Source: Pseudomonas sp. UYIF39 (GTDB lineage Bacteria; Pseudomonadota; Gammaproteobacteria; Pseudomonadales; Pseudomonadaceae). Taken from it: a stretch of 64,000 nt of DNA. Both the position numbers and the translations under genes were made by a program. The stretch is taken from positions 186,001 to 250,000 of the forward strand of contig NZ_JALBYU010000002.1 of NCBI RefSeq assembly GCF_029963765.1. Direction: 5' to 3'. The notes beneath the pieces are model-generated. The model was not told the origin of the DNA. It worked only from the letters and a program-made list of their open reading frames with translations, and made no database searches. Below are positions 53,019 to 62,698 of this stretch, piece after piece; positions within the stretch are counted from its first letter, which is position 1; every line of letters starts with the position of its first letter.

Positions 53019-53045
53019 CCATAACCCCACAGGGTTGTGTAGGCC

Positions 53046-53086
53046 AAAAAGACCCCGCTCAGTCGGCCTGAGCGGGGTCTTTTTTT
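53046..53086. terminator. Rho-independent terminator after pyrE
   Basis: A run of five A then GACCCCGCTCA (53051-53061) pairs with TGAGCGGGGTC (53069-53079), followed by seven T (53080-53086). It also lies just beyond the end of the convergent accessory cassette, so it can act in both directions. Confidence 0.93.
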
Positions 53087-53090
53087 GCCG

Positions 53091-53474
53091 TCAGCGAAGC
53101 CTTCGCCATTTCCCTATCAGCTTTAGCGCCACCCCGAGGTTGAACAGCGCAAGCACCATCAGTGCAAACACAACCATCACGTAAAGTGTGCGATCTACGT
53201 CAAAGTCCCAAAGATTCAGCGTGCTGCTGACCATGATTTTCACGGCGGCTGGCAAGTTGACGTAAAACAGCGCCAGGAAGGCGCTGGTCAGAGGGAAGGC
53301 GCAGGCGAACAAAACGTTCGTTACCTTTTTTCGACTACGTTTTCTGGCGAGCGGGCCAGATTGGCTTTCATCCAGCTCCAGTGCTTCATGCAGCCTCCGC
53401 CACGCCAGGTTGAACATGAAGGTGGTCAAGGTCAGCAGCAATCCACTGACCGCCACGACGTCACTGAACGGCAT
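53091..53474 (-). CDS. Small membrane protein of an accessory cassette
   Basis: 127 residues from ATG 53474 (the frame extends to 53537). Three hydrophobic segments: about 8-24 (VSGLLLTLTTFMFNLAW), 53-75 (VLFACAFPLTSAFLALFYVN) and 97-118 (LYVMVVFALMVLALFNLGVA), with a charged loop (ARKRSRKK) after the first. It overlaps the preceding gene by 14 bases, so translation is coupled. The family is not recognised. It lies in a three-gene minus-strand cassette between pyrE and argB. Confidence 0.6.
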   Translation of the reverse strand: MPFSDVVAVSGLLLTLTTFMFNLAWRRLHEALELDESQSGPLARKRSRKKVTNVLFACAFPLTSAFLALFYVNLPAAVKIMVSSTLNLWDFDVDRTLYVMVVFALMVLALFNLGVALKLIGKWRRLR

Positions 53475-54033
53475 TGATCCCCAGCGTTGCGCAGAGCAAG
53501 TTGTGGGAATCCTCACTGATCTCGAATTGCCCGGCACTGCCTTTACGTTTTGTGATGGGTTTGAAGGTCGGTTCGTTCTGCGTGATCAGCATGTTCAGCT
53601 CATCACGAATGACGTCCGAACTGATTACCACCAGGTACACCGTCTGCGCATGTTCCGCAGACTCGATCACGGCTCGCATGCTGTGCTGCAGAATATCGTC
53701 CAGCTGATTGCGAAAGCGTGAAACCGTGTTTTTCAGCAGGGTTTTGCTTTGGCTCTGGGTCAGCTGAAATATCGTCGATATCTGCGATTCGGTCGGCAAT
53801 GTCTGCCCGAAGTAGCTTTGAATCAGATACAGCAAGCGGTCCTGTTTCGCTTCATCGGCCCGACTCGGCATGCCGCCTTCAACTAGCATTTTCAAGTATT
53901 CGGTCAGGCTCGCCTTGGCGATACGCTGTAAGGCATGAGCGATTTCGCTGTCGGAAATTTTCAGGGTCTTTTTGACCGGCTCCTTCTGCTCCTGCTCGAA
54001 AGCCTGGGCGTCGATCGTGAACGAGATCTGCAT
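53461..54033 (-). CDS. Helical cytoplasmic protein of an accessory cassette
   Basis: 190 residues from ATG 54033 (GGGAG at a good distance; the frame extends to 54054). It is mostly helical and without membrane segments. Residues ~70-110 (RLLYLIQSYFGQTLPTESQI then STIFQLTQSQSKTLLKNTVS) look like a helix-turn-helix-type arrangement, followed by a beta-strand/helix segment (TVYLVVISSDVIRDELNMLI) that could be a small alpha/beta domain. The family is not recognised. It is coupled to the membrane protein gene downstream. Confidence 0.6.
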   Translation of the reverse strand: MQISFTIDAQAFEQEQKEPVKKTLKISDSEIAHALQRIAKASLTEYLKMLVEGGMPSRADEAKQDRLLYLIQSYFGQTLPTESQISTIFQLTQSQSKTLLKNTVSRFRNQLDDILQHSMRAVIESAEHAQTVYLVVISSDVIRDELNMLITQNEPTFKPITKRKGSAGQFEISEDSHNLLCATLGINAVQ

Positions 54034-54050
54034 GGCTGAGTCTCCCGTGA

Positions 54051-54260
54051 TCACTTACCGGATTTTGGATAAGGGTCGTCCGTTGCGTCTCCTTGGCCGC
54101 TGAGGATTTTCCAGCCGTTTTGTACGTGCAATGAATCCAGGCGTTGCGGGCAGGGCGGCAAGGATTTTTTCGATTGGTTGGAATATTCGTAGCCGCAGTC
54201 GGCGCATTCGTAGGTGCCTGCGGAAACGTCGCTGCCGTAAGGTGCGTAAACTTTTTGCAT
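54051..54260 (-). CDS. Small zinc-ribbon-like protein
   Basis: 69 residues. CADCGYEYSNQSKKSLPPCP gives Cys-x2-Cys and a further Cys, the pattern of small zinc-ribbon proteins (TYEC.DCG...LPPCP), although a fourth Cys is missing and would have to be replaced. The AGGAGAA-type site before ATG supports the start. It is the first gene of the three-gene cassette, 17 bases before the next. The role is unknown. Confidence 0.6.
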   Translation of the reverse strand: MQKVYAPYGSDVSAGTYECADCGYEYSNQSKKSLPPCPQRLDSLHVQNGWKILSGQGDATDDPYPKSGK

Positions 54261-54361
54261 GGGGTAGTTCTCCTGTGGATACAGGGAAGATCCTATGCAG
54301 ATTGATTCCTTTGTGATGTCAGACGTTTCGCTTAATCAGGTCAGGCATTTCCTGCACGAAT

Positions 54362-54438
54362 AAAAAAGATCGCAGCTTTCGTCAGCTCCTACGGAATATT
54401 CGTACATCCATAGGTGCTGCTGAAGGCTGCGATCTTTT
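54362..54438. repeat. Paired REP palindromes, probable argB terminator
   Basis: AAAAGATCGCAGC (54364-54376) is perfectly complementary to GCTGCGATCTTTT (54426-54438). The arms continue imperfectly (TTCGTCAGCTCCTACGG against ATAGGTGCTGCTGAAG), making a head-to-head pair of the Pseudomonas AAAAGATCGCAGC...AGCTCCTAC repeat. On the minus strand a run of six T follows the stem, 12 bases after the argB stop, so it likely terminates argB. Confidence 0.75.
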
Positions 54439-54449
54439 GCGTTTTTGAA

Positions 54450-55355
<906 letters not shown>

Positions 55356-55380
55356 TCAGGGCTCCGGGTGCTTCAGAAGA

Positions 55381-56778
55381 TCAAAACGGTAATTGGAGAT
55401 CAGGTGCAACACGCTTCAACTGGACGTGGAAAACATCCTTGATGCGCTGCAATTCCGCCTCGTCATCGGCCTCGAAGCGCAGCACCAGCACCGGTGTGGT
55501 GTTGGACGCGCGCACCAGGCCCCAGCCTTTGGCGTAGTCGACTCGCACGCCGTCAATGGTGGTCAGGTCGGCGCCTTCGCCCCACTTCGCGTCGTGCAGT
55601 GCATCAATGATGCTGAATTTGCTCTCTTCGGTCACATGGATATTGATTTCCGGCGTAGAAATATCGTTCGGGAAGGTCGCAAACAGCTCTTCCGCGGTGG
55701 ATTTTTCTTTGCTGAGGATCTCCAGCAGACGCGCAGCGCTGTAAATGCCGTCGTCGAAACCGAACCAGCGTTCCTTGAAGAAGATGTGCCCGCTCATTTC
55801 GCCGGCCAACAGGGCGCCGGTTTGTTTCATTTTCTTTTTGATCAACGAGTGACCGGTCTTCCACATGAGCGGACGGCCGCCGTATTCCTTGATCAGCGGC
55901 GTCAGGCGACGGGTGCATTTGACGTCGAAGATGATCTCCGCGTCAGCGTTGCGCGCCAGCACGTCACGGGCGAACAGCATCAGCAAGCGGTCCGGGTAAA
56001 CGATGCTGCCGGTGTTGGTCACCACGCCGACGCGGTCGCCATCGCCGTCGAAGGCCAGGCCGAGGTCAGCGTTGGTTTCCTTGACCTTGGCAATCAGGTC
56101 CACAAGGTTTTCAGGCTTGCCCGGATCCGGATGGTGATTCGGGAAGTTGCCGTCGACGTCGCAGAACAGCGGGATGACTTCGCAGTTCAGGGCTTCAATC
56201 AGTTGCGGGGCAATCACGCCGGCCGCGCCGTTGCCGCAGTCGACCACGACTTTGAGGCGACGAGCCAGTTTGATGTCCTCGACGATTTCGGTGTTGTAGC
56301 GGTCGAGGATCTCGACCTTGGTGATGCTGCCCTTGCCGCTGCTCAGGTTGTTGGTCTTGAGGCGTTCGTGCAGGGCCTGGATCTGTTCGTTGGCCAAGGT
56401 GTCGCCAGCGATGACGATCTTGAAGCCGTTGTAGTTCGACGGGTTGTGGCTGCCGGTGAGCATCACGCCGGACTTGCCGGCCAGTACGTTGGCGGCGTAG
56501 TACAGCGCAGGCGTTGGCACCAGGCCGACGTCGCTGACGTGGCAACCGCTGTCGGCGAGGCCTTTGATCAGTTGTTCGACCAGTTCCGGACCTGACAGGC
56601 GACCGTCACGGCCGACGGACACGTTGGGTTCGTCCTGGGCCAGGCTCTGGGAGCCGATGGCGCGACCGAGCCAATAAGCGGTTTCAGCGTTCAAGAATTC
56701 CGGGACGGTGCCGCGAATATCGTAGGCGCGGAAAATGCTGTCGGGGAACTTGGGTGCGACTTGGGCTGGGCTGCTCAT
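55381..56778 (-). CDS. algC: Phosphomannomutase/phosphoglucomutase AlgC
   Basis: AlgC, 465 residues, a dual mutase supplying mannose-1-P and glucose-1-P for alginate, LPS and rhamnolipid. The phosphoserine loop is MLTGSHNPSNYNG near residues 105-117, the metal-binding loop is DGDGDRVG near 242-249, and the sugar-binding GEMSGH motif follows near 324. The start is FRAYDIRGTVPEFLNAETAY after a short leader. It lies upstream of argB and downstream of dut on the minus strand. Confidence 0.96.
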   Translation of the reverse strand: MSSPAQVAPKFPDSIFRAYDIRGTVPEFLNAETAYWLGRAIGSQSLAQDEPNVSVGRDGRLSGPELVEQLIKGLADSGCHVSDVGLVPTPALYYAANVLAGKSGVMLTGSHNPSNYNGFKIVIAGDTLANEQIQALHERLKTNNLSSGKGSITKVEILDRYNTEIVEDIKLARRLKVVVDCGNGAAGVIAPQLIEALNCEVIPLFCDVDGNFPNHHPDPGKPENLVDLIAKVKETNADLGLAFDGDGDRVGVVTNTGSIVYPDRLLMLFARDVLARNADAEIIFDVKCTRRLTPLIKEYGGRPLMWKTGHSLIKKKMKQTGALLAGEMSGHIFFKERWFGFDDGIYSAARLLEILSKEKSTAEELFATFPNDISTPEINIHVTEESKFSIIDALHDAKWGEGADLTTIDGVRVDYAKGWGLVRASNTTPVLVLRFEADDEAELQRIKDVFHVQLKRVAPDLQLPF

Positions 56779-57019
56779 TACTGGAAATGCTCCATCTCGA
56801 AGGGTGGCAGGACCTGCTGCGAAGAACTCGTCGACAGGCTCAAACTGAAGGGTATGACGTCGTTTTCCACTGAGAGTTCGTGGTGTGCAAAGGCCATGAC
56901 CCCGACATCAGCGTTTAATGGAACGGCCAATGCCTTGATTTTCAGTGATAAACCATTCAGATGAACTTTGTGTAGTTCAGTGCAAAACCTGTGGGAGCAA
57001 GCCCGCGCCCACAAAGTCA
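56779..57019. other. algC-dut intergenic region with a REP fragment
   Basis: A 241-base gap. ACCTGTGGGAGCAAGCCCGC followed by GCCCACA (about 56988-57013) is the common Pseudomonas extragenic repeat in degenerate form, close to the dut stop. The remaining ~200 bases presumably hold the algC promoter. I could not identify AlgR sites or a clear -35/-10 pair. Confidence 0.5.
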
Positions 57020-57475
57020 TCAATGGCTGCCGGAATGCCCGAAACCGCCAGTGCCGCGCTCGGTTTCAACGAACTCTTCGACCATCTCGAAGTGCGCTTG
57101 AACCACCGGCACCAAAACCAGTTGAGCCAAACGCTCGCCGACCACGATGTTGAAGTCGGTCTGGCCACGGTTCCAGCACGACACCATCAGCGGGCCTTGA
57201 TAATCAGAGTCGATCAGGCCGACAAGGTTGCCCAGCACGATGCCGTGCTTATGGCCCAGGCCCGAGCGCGGCAGAATCAGCGCCGCCAGGCCTGGATCGC
57301 CGATGTACACCGACAGGCCGGTAGGAATCAGCAAGGTTTCGCCCGGCTTGATGACGGTGTCTTTTTCCAGCATGGCGCGCAGGTCGAGGCCGGCGGAGCC
57401 TGGCGTGGCGTACTGCGGCAGCGGGAAATCGGTACCGATGCGAGGGTCGAGGATCTTGGCTTGCAAAGTGTGCAT
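57020..57475 (-). CDS. dut: dUTP diphosphatase
   Basis: Dut, 151 residues, hydrolyses dUTP to dUMP to prevent uracil incorporation. All five family motifs are present: AGLDLRAM (1), [10 protein letters not shown] (2), [15 protein letters not shown] (3), [12 protein letters not shown] (4) and the C-terminal [10 protein letters not shown] (5). It lies 5 bases after coaBC, a conserved pair. Confidence 0.97.
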   Translation of the reverse strand: MHTLQAKILDPRIGTDFPLPQYATPGSAGLDLRAMLEKDTVIKPGETLLIPTGLSVYIGDPGLAALILPRSGLGHKHGIVLGNLVGLIDSDYQGPLMVSCWNRGQTDFNIVVGERLAQLVLVPVVQAHFEMVEEFVETERGTGGFGHSGSH

Positions 57476-57480
57476 GTAAA

Positions 57481-58689
57481 TTAAACCTGGTTCAGACGTT
57501 CGGCGATAAAAGTGATCAGCTGGCGAGCAATCTTGCTCTTGCTGGTCTGGGCGAAAAGTGTGGCGTGTAGCTGGCGGTCGATTACGCTGCAGGCGTTTTC
57601 TTCGCTGTTGAAGCCAATGCTCGGGTTTGCGACGTCGTTGGCGACGATCAAATCGAGGTTCTTGTCTTTCAACTTGCGGGCAGCGTAATCGAGCAGGTGT
57701 TCGGTTTCAGCGGCGAAACCGACACTGAACGGACGGTCAGGGCGGGTGGCGATGGTGGCCAGAATGTCCGGGTTACGCACCATCTGTAGCAACAAGCCGT
57801 CGCCGTTCGTAGGGTCTTTCTTGAGTTTCTGTGGGGCGACGACTTCCGGACGGTAGTCCGCGACCGCTGCCGAGGCGATGAACAGGTCGCAAGGGATCGC
57901 GGCTTCACAAGCGGCGAGCATGTCGCGGGCGCTGACCACGTCGATGCGGGTGACGCGATCCGGGGTCGGCAGGTGCACCGGGCCGGTTATCAGCGTTACG
58001 CGGGCGCCGGCTTCCACTGCGGCCTCGGCCAGGGCAAAGCCCATTTTTCCGGAGCTGTGGTTGGTGATGTAGCGCACCGGGTCGATGTTTTCCTGGGTCG
58101 GGCCGGCGGTGATCAGCACGTGTTTGCCGGTCAGCGCCTGACGCTGGAAGCAGTCCGCCGCACACTGAGCGAGGTCGGTGGCTTCGAGCATGCGGCCCAT
58201 GCCGACATCGCCGCAGGCCTGGCTGCCGGAGGCCGGGCCGAAGGTTTTCAGGCCGCGGCTTTCGAGGGTTTGCAGGTTGGCCTGGGTGGCCGGGTCGCGC
58301 CACATGGCCTGGTTCATCGCCGGGGCAACGGCGACCACGGCGTCGGTGGCCAGCACCAGCGTGGTCAGCAGGTCGTCGGCAATGCCTTGGGCCAGGCGGG
58401 CAATGAGGTCCGCGGTGGCGGGGGCGATCAGCACCAGGTCGGCCCATTTGGCCAGCTCGATGTGGCCCATGGCAGCTTCGGCCGCCGGGTCGAGCAAATC
58501 GAGGTGGACTGGATGCCCGGACAAGGCCTGCATGGTCAGCGGTGTGATGAACTCGCTGCCGCCGCGGGTCATGACCACGCGCACTTCGGCGCCCTGGTCG
58601 ATCAAGCGGCGAACCAGGTCGGCGCTCTTGTAGGCAGCGATACCGCCGCCGACGCCCAGAACGATGCGTTTCCGATACAGCCGCTGCAT
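57481..58689 (-). CDS. coaBC: Bifunctional phosphopantothenoylcysteine decarboxylase/synthetase CoaBC
   Basis: CoaBC (Dfp), 402 residues, joins cysteine to 4'-phosphopantothenate and decarboxylates the product in coenzyme A synthesis. The flavin-binding CoaC half starts [20 protein letters not shown] and has AMNQAMW; CoaB follows with [20 protein letters not shown] and [17 protein letters not shown] 58689 gives the normal length; the frame is open to 58758. It is divergent from radC. Confidence 0.97.
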   Translation of the reverse strand: MQRLYRKRIVLGVGGGIAAYKSADLVRRLIDQGAEVRVVMTRGGSEFITPLTMQALSGHPVHLDLLDPAAEAAMGHIELAKWADLVLIAPATADLIARLAQGIADDLLTTLVLATDAVVAVAPAMNQAMWRDPATQANLQTLESRGLKTFGPASGSQACGDVGMGRMLEATDLAQCAADCFQRQALTGKHVLITAGPTQENIDPVRYITNHSSGKMGFALAEAAVEAGARVTLITGPVHLPTPDRVTRIDVVSARDMLAACEAAIPCDLFIASAAVADYRPEVVAPQKLKKDPTNGDGLLLQMVRNPDILATIATRPDRPFSVGFAAETEHLLDYAARKLKDKNLDLIVANDVANPSIGFNSEENACSVIDRQLHATLFAQTSKSKIARQLITFIAERLNQV

Positions 58690-58825
58690 AGGTCTGCCTT
58701 TCATTTCGTTGATGACTGCATGGCGATACCCCCTCCCCAGGGATGAAATCGCCCGCAAAAAAGATGGGCTACGATATCACAGCGACCGCTACGGAACAGC
58801 GGCGCCCACAGACCAGGGAGGTGCT

Positions 58826-59500
58826 ATGAGTATTCGCGATTGGCCCGCGGCGGAACGGCCGCGGGAGAGGTTGCTTGAGTTGGGCTCGGGGAGCCTTTCA
58901 GACGCCGAATTGCTGGCGATTTTTTTACGAACCGGCGTGTCGGGTAAAAGCGCGGTAGATCTGGCGCGACACCTGTTGAATCAGTTTGGCAGCCTGCGCT
59001 CACTGCTCGAGGCCGATCAGGAAGCGTTCAGCAGGCAATTGGGGCTCGGGCCGGCGAAATTCGCTCAGTTGCAAGCGGTCCAGGAAATGAGCCGGCGGCA
59101 TTTGGCCGAACGTGCGCGCCAAAAATCGGCGCTGGAGAATCCGCAGGCGGTTCGTGATTACCTGAAGTCAATGTTGCGCCATGAGCCTCACGAAGTGTTC
59201 GGCTGTCTGTTTTTGGATTCCAGGCATCAAGTGCTGACCTTTGAAGTGCTGTTTCGCGGATCCATCGACAGCACTAGTGTCTATCCGAGACAAGTGGTTA
59301 AACGCGCGTTGGCCCACAACGCCGCAGCGTTGATCCTCTGCCATAACCATCCGTCGGGCAATACCAACCCCAGTCAAGCCGACCGAGTGCTGACCAAGCG
59401 CCTGCAAGAGGCGCTGGATTTGATCGATGTGCGGGTGCTCGACCATTTCATCATCGGTGACGGCGATCCGCTGTCCATGGCCGAGTACGGGTGGATGTGA
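58826..59500 (+). CDS. radC: RadC family JAB-type protein
   Basis: RadC, 224 residues. The N-terminal helical part ([20 protein letters not shown]) is followed by an MPN/JAB metalloprotease-like domain with an intact metal motif [14 protein letters not shown], and the C-terminal [19 protein letters not shown]. The cellular function remains uncertain; a role in DNA repair was not confirmed for E. coli. ATG 58826 has GGGAGGTG upstream. Confidence 0.95.
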   Translation: MSIRDWPAAERPRERLLELGSGSLSDAELLAIFLRTGVSGKSAVDLARHLLNQFGSLRSLLEADQEAFSRQLGLGPAKFAQLQAVQEMSRRHLAERARQKSALENPQAVRDYLKSMLRHEPHEVFGCLFLDSRHQVLTFEVLFRGSIDSTSVYPRQVVKRALAHNAAALILCHNHPSGNTNPSQADRVLTKRLQEALDLIDVRVLDHFIIGDGDPLSMAEYGWM

Positions 59501-59548
59501 CTGGGTGCCGGAATTAACTGAGTCCCACAGGTTTTGTGGCGACGCCGA

Positions 59549-61135
59549 CTACTTGATGATGACCTTCGAGTAATCCTGGCGGCCGAACGGGCTCACTTGA
59601 TACCCCTCAACGTCCTTGCGCGTCAGCGCGAACGCCGTCGGGTGCGCTAGCGGCAGCCACAGCGCCTGCTGCTGGATCTGTGCCTGGGCCTGTTCGTAGA
59701 GCTTGGTACGCACACCTTGCTCGCCGGTGGTCTTGCCGGCGCTGATCAGCTTGTCCAGGTCCTGGTTGCAGTAGCGTGCGAAGTTAGTGCCGGATTTGAC
59801 TGCGGCGCAGGAAAACTGCGGCGTGAGGAAGTTGTCCGGGTCACCGTTGTCGCCGGCCCAGCCCATGAACAACAGGTCGTGTTCACCGGCTTTGGCGCGG
59901 CGAATCAGCTCGCCCCATTCGATCACCCGAATCTCGGCCTGGATGCCGATTTCCGCGAGGTCCGATTGCAGCATTTGAGCGCTGAGGCTCGGGTTCGGGT
60001 TGAGCAGACTGCCAGAAGGTCGGGTCCAGATGGTGGTCTGGAAACCGTCCTTGAGCCCGGCCTTCGCCATGAGCGCTTTGGCTTTTTCGACGTCATGCGG
60101 ATAACCCGGCAGGCCTTTGGCATAGCTCCAGGTGTTCGGCGGGTATGGACCGTTGGCAGGTTCGGCGGTGTCTTCGAACACGGCTTTGACGTAGCTGGCC
60201 TTGTCGAACGCGAGGTTGATCGCCTGGCGCACTTCAGGCTTGTCCAGCGGCGGATGCTGGCTGTTGATACCGACGAACGCGGTCATGAAGGCGTCAGTCT
60301 TTTCCACTTTCAGGGTCGGTTCTTTCAGCGCGGCCTGTACGTCCAGAGGCTTGGGCGACAGGGCTATCTGGCACTCGTTTCGGCGCAATTTCTGCAAGCG
60401 CACGTTGGCGTCAGGGGTGATGGCGAAAATCAGCGGATCCACCGAAGGCTTGCCGCGGAAGTAGTCCGGGTTGGCCTTGTAGCGGATCGAGGCATCTTTC
60501 TGGAAGCGCGTGAAGATGAATGGCCCGCTGCCGATTGGCTGGCTATTGAGCTTCTCCGGGGTGCCGGCTTTCATCAGTTTGTCGGCATATTCGGCGGAAT
60601 AGATCGAGGCGAAGCCCATGCTCAGGGTGGCAAGGAAGGTCGAGTCCGGGTGATCGAGGGTGAAACGCACGGTCAGCGGGTCCAGTGCGTCGATCTTCTT
60701 GATCAGCGCCGGCAACTGCATCGACTGCGCGTGCGGGAAGCCGCTCTGGGCGACTTTGTGCCAAGGGTTTGCCGGGTCGAGCATGCGGTCGAAGCTGAAT
60801 TTCACGTCTTCGGCGGTCATGTCGCGCGACGGGCTGAAGTACTCAGTGCGGTGGAATTTCACCTGCGGGTGCAATTTGAAGACATAGGTCAGGCCGTCGG
60901 GCGTGACTTCCCAGCTGTCGGCGAGGCTGGCGACCACTTTGCCGCTGGCGGTATCGAAGTCCACCAGACGGTTCATCAGCACGTCGGCCGAGGCGTTGGT
61001 GGTGGTCAGCGAGTTGTATTGCACCACGTCGAACCCTTCCGGGCTTGCCTCAGTGCAAACGCTCAGAGCGGCGGCATGGGCCAATGGGCTCAGCAGAAGA
61101 GGGGCGAGCAACAGCGGTAGGGCAGCGAGGCGCAT
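59549..61135 (-). CDS. Periplasmic peptide-binding protein of an ABC transporter (SBP family 5)
   Basis: 528 residues with a signal peptide ending LSPLAHA near residue 22. It shows the family-5 oligopeptide/dipeptide-binding pattern: EASPEGFDVVQYNSLTT, DGLTYVFKLHPQVKFH, IGSGPFIFTRF, and INLAFDKASYVKAV. It is close to the DppA type. No permease or ATPase genes accompany it, so it probably feeds a transporter encoded elsewhere. P. aeruginosa has the same orphan gene between radC and rpmB (memory). The final residues lie 48 bases from the convergent radC stop. Confidence 0.9.
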   Translation of the reverse strand: MRLAALPLLLAPLLLSPLAHAAALSVCTEASPEGFDVVQYNSLTTTNASADVLMNRLVDFDTASGKVVASLADSWEVTPDGLTYVFKLHPQVKFHRTEYFSPSRDMTAEDVKFSFDRMLDPANPWHKVAQSGFPHAQSMQLPALIKKIDALDPLTVRFTLDHPDSTFLATLSMGFASIYSAEYADKLMKAGTPEKLNSQPIGSGPFIFTRFQKDASIRYKANPDYFRGKPSVDPLIFAITPDANVRLQKLRRNECQIALSPKPLDVQAALKEPTLKVEKTDAFMTAFVGINSQHPPLDKPEVRQAINLAFDKASYVKAVFEDTAEPANGPYPPNTWSYAKGLPGYPHDVEKAKALMAKAGLKDGFQTTIWTRPSGSLLNPNPSLSAQMLQSDLAEIGIQAEIRVIEWGELIRRAKAGEHDLLFMGWAGDNGDPDNFLTPQFSCAAVKSGTNFARYCNQDLDKLISAGKTTGEQGVRTKLYEQAQAQIQQQALWLPLAHPTAFALTRKDVEGYQVSPFGRQDYSKVIIK

Positions 61136-61581
61136 GGTCGGATTCCTTTACAGATCGAAGGCCCATCTGCAAGTGCAGTCTGGAAAAGGCTTACCCTAGT
61201 GGGCTCTTTTGTAAATGACTATCCCCTTTTTCATTTTAAGGGGACTATGTGCGACTGTTTTCGGTGAGTGCAGGCTGAGAAAAATCCTGAATCGGTGTGT
61301 TGGCCGGTTCTCTGCGACGAGCGGTCTCTATCGACGAGAGCCTTTATCCAAGGGGCTCGAAGCCCGGAAAGCGGGGTTTTTATCAAGTCTGTTCACACGG
61401 AATGTTGTTGCTCTCCAGTCTTTCTGGTATAAAGCAGCGCTCTTTTCTAGGGGCCCGGTTCCTTCACTGTAGGTGTAGCCGGTAAGACCTCTAAAGAAAC
61501 GCGGCGCCTGGCGCCAAATGACTGAGAGATTAAGCGGCCAACCCATGCCGGGTTGGGCATGTGGTTTTAGAGGGCTGAGGC
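61136..61581 (+). other. rpmB upstream region and leader
   Basis: 446 bases without a credible gene. The first part (61136-61210) is the upstream region of the peptide-binding protein gene on the minus strand. The right half is the rpmB leader: it holds a GGCGCC-T-GGCGCC palindrome (61503-61515) and a hairpin CCAACCC (61538-61544)/GGGTTGG (61550-61556) ~25 bases before rpmB. The latter could act in ribosomal-protein autoregulation; that is a guess. Confidence 0.5.
61405..61433 (+). promoter_or_regulatory. Candidate sigma-70 promoter of rpmBG
   Basis: TTGTTG (61405-61410) and TATAAA (61428-61433) are separated by exactly 17 bases, giving a -35/-10 pair with a near-consensus -10. The predicted transcript would have a ~140-base leader before rpmB. 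The ribosomal genes are expected to be strongly expressed. Confidence 0.6.
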
Positions 61582-61815
61582 ATGTCGAGAGTATGTCAAG
61601 TTACCGGTAAGGGTCCGGTGACTGGGAATAACATTTCCCACGCAAACAACAAAACCCGTCGTCGTTTCCTGCCGAACCTGCAGCATCACCGCTTCTGGGT
61701 TGAAGAAGAGAAACGTTTCGTGCGTCTGCGCGTATCTGCCAAAGGCATGCGTATCATCGACAAGCGTGGCATCACTGTCGTGCTGGCCGAAATCCGCAAA
61801 GCTGGCAAGATCTAA
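61582..61815 (+). CDS. rpmB: 50S ribosomal protein L28
   Basis: L28, 77 residues: [20 protein letters not shown] start, then [15 protein letters not shown] and the C-terminal [18 protein letters not shown]. It is of the cysteine-poor type without a zinc-binding ribbon. It forms an operon with rpmG, 11 bases downstream. Confidence 0.98.
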   Translation: MSRVCQVTGKGPVTGNNISHANNKTRRRFLPNLQHHRFWVEEEKRFVRLRVSAKGMRIIDKRGITVVLAEIRKAGKI

Positions 61816-61826
61816 GGGAGCTAATC

Positions 61827-61982
61827 ATGCGTGAATTGATTCGTTTGATTTCGAGCGCCGGTACTGGTCACTTCTACACTACCGACAAGAACAAGCGCAC
61901 TACTCCGGACAAAATCGAGATCAAGAAATTTGATCCGGTTGTTCGTAAGCACGTGATCTACAAAGAAGGCAAAATCAAGTAA
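61827..61982 (+). CDS. rpmG: 50S ribosomal protein L33
   Basis: L33, 51 residues, starting at ATG 61827 with AAGGGAG upstream: [20 protein letters not shown] then [18 protein letters not shown]. The Cys positions that bind zinc in other L33 forms are absent (C- type). The strong terminator just downstream closes the rpmBG operon. Confidence 0.98.
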   Translation: MRELIRLISSAGTGHFYTTDKNKRTTPDKIEIKKFDPVVRKHVIYKEGKIK

Positions 61983-62001
61983 TTGATTTTTCCGACTTAC
62001 G

Positions 62002-62036
62002 AAAAAGGCCCGTATCGCGAGATACGGGCCTTTTTT
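62002..62036. terminator. Rho-independent terminator after rpmG
   Basis: AAAAAGGCCCGTATC (62002-62016) pairs with GATACGGGCCTTTTTT (62021-62036), a perfect 10-bp GC-rich core with a GCGA tetraloop and a T-run. The flanking A-run makes it usable for the convergent cupin gene too. Confidence 0.95.
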
Positions 62037-62097
62037 GTTGCCTGTAGATAGGCGTTACCTGTCAGGGCCTCTTCGCGGGCCCAAGCAGCTTAAGTCT

Positions 62098-62460
62098 TCA
62101 GGCCTTCTGTTCAAACACCACATAGATCTTGCGGCACGGTTCCAGCACCTCCCAGGTGCCTCTGAACCCGGCCGGGATCACGAAGCGATCGCCCACGCGC
62201 AGGGTCTTGCCGTTGCCTTCGTTGTCGCGCAGCACTGAAACCCCCTGAACAATTTCGCAGTATTCATGCTCGGTGTAGTTCACATGCCACTGGCCGACTT
62301 CGCCTTCCCAAACGCCTGCGCTCATCTGGCCGCAAGGACTGTTGTAGTGGTTGTACACTGCTTGTTCAGGGTCGCCCTTGAGGACTTTCGCCGGGTCTGG
62401 CCGATAGCGATCGGGCTGGGTGGTGGCCTGGCTGAAGTCGACGATGTCCTGGATGCTCAT
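62098..62460 (-). CDS. Cupin domain protein
   Basis: 120 residues with a single cupin fold: GVWEGEVGQWHVNYTEHEYC (metal motif H-x5-E-x3 type) and the second motif LRVGDRFVIPAGFRGTWEVL. The family is DUF861/EutQ-like and includes ureidoglycine aminohydrolase-type proteins. The substrate is unknown. It is divergent from the aldehyde dehydrogenase with a 238-base gap, which may suggest a link to amine catabolism. Confidence 0.8.
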   Translation of the reverse strand: MSIQDIVDFSQATTQPDRYRPDPAKVLKGDPEQAVYNHYNSPCGQMSAGVWEGEVGQWHVNYTEHEYCEIVQGVSVLRDNEGNGKTLRVGDRFVIPAGFRGTWEVLEPCRKIYVVFEQKA

Positions 62461-62698
62461 TGTTGTTATCCCCCGTGATTGCGGCGCGGTTGGTTGGAAA
62501 GTCCAAAGTCTATGTTTATTAAAATGAACATCGCAAGGCCGTTTGCCGGCCTCGTGTCAAATATATTGAAACTTCACCTGCCGCTGGTTTAGGGTGGCGG
62601 TTGCCTTGGGCCGAAAAAGCAGGCTGGCCGGGCAGTATTCCTGAGGACGCCCGCGAAGAACGCGGGGCGCTCGTATTCAACAAGAGGAGGACACTCGA

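Noticed and set aside
56778..57023. Minus-strand 81-residue frame between algC and dut
   Set aside because: It includes the REP fragment and part of the algC upstream region, with no family or ribosome site.
61215..61472. 85-residue + strand frame before rpmB
   Set aside because: It covers the predicted rpmB promoter and has no recognisable protein features.
61328..61546. Minus-strand 72-residue frame in the rpmB leader
   Set aside because: It lies antisense to the promoter and leader and has no supporting signal.
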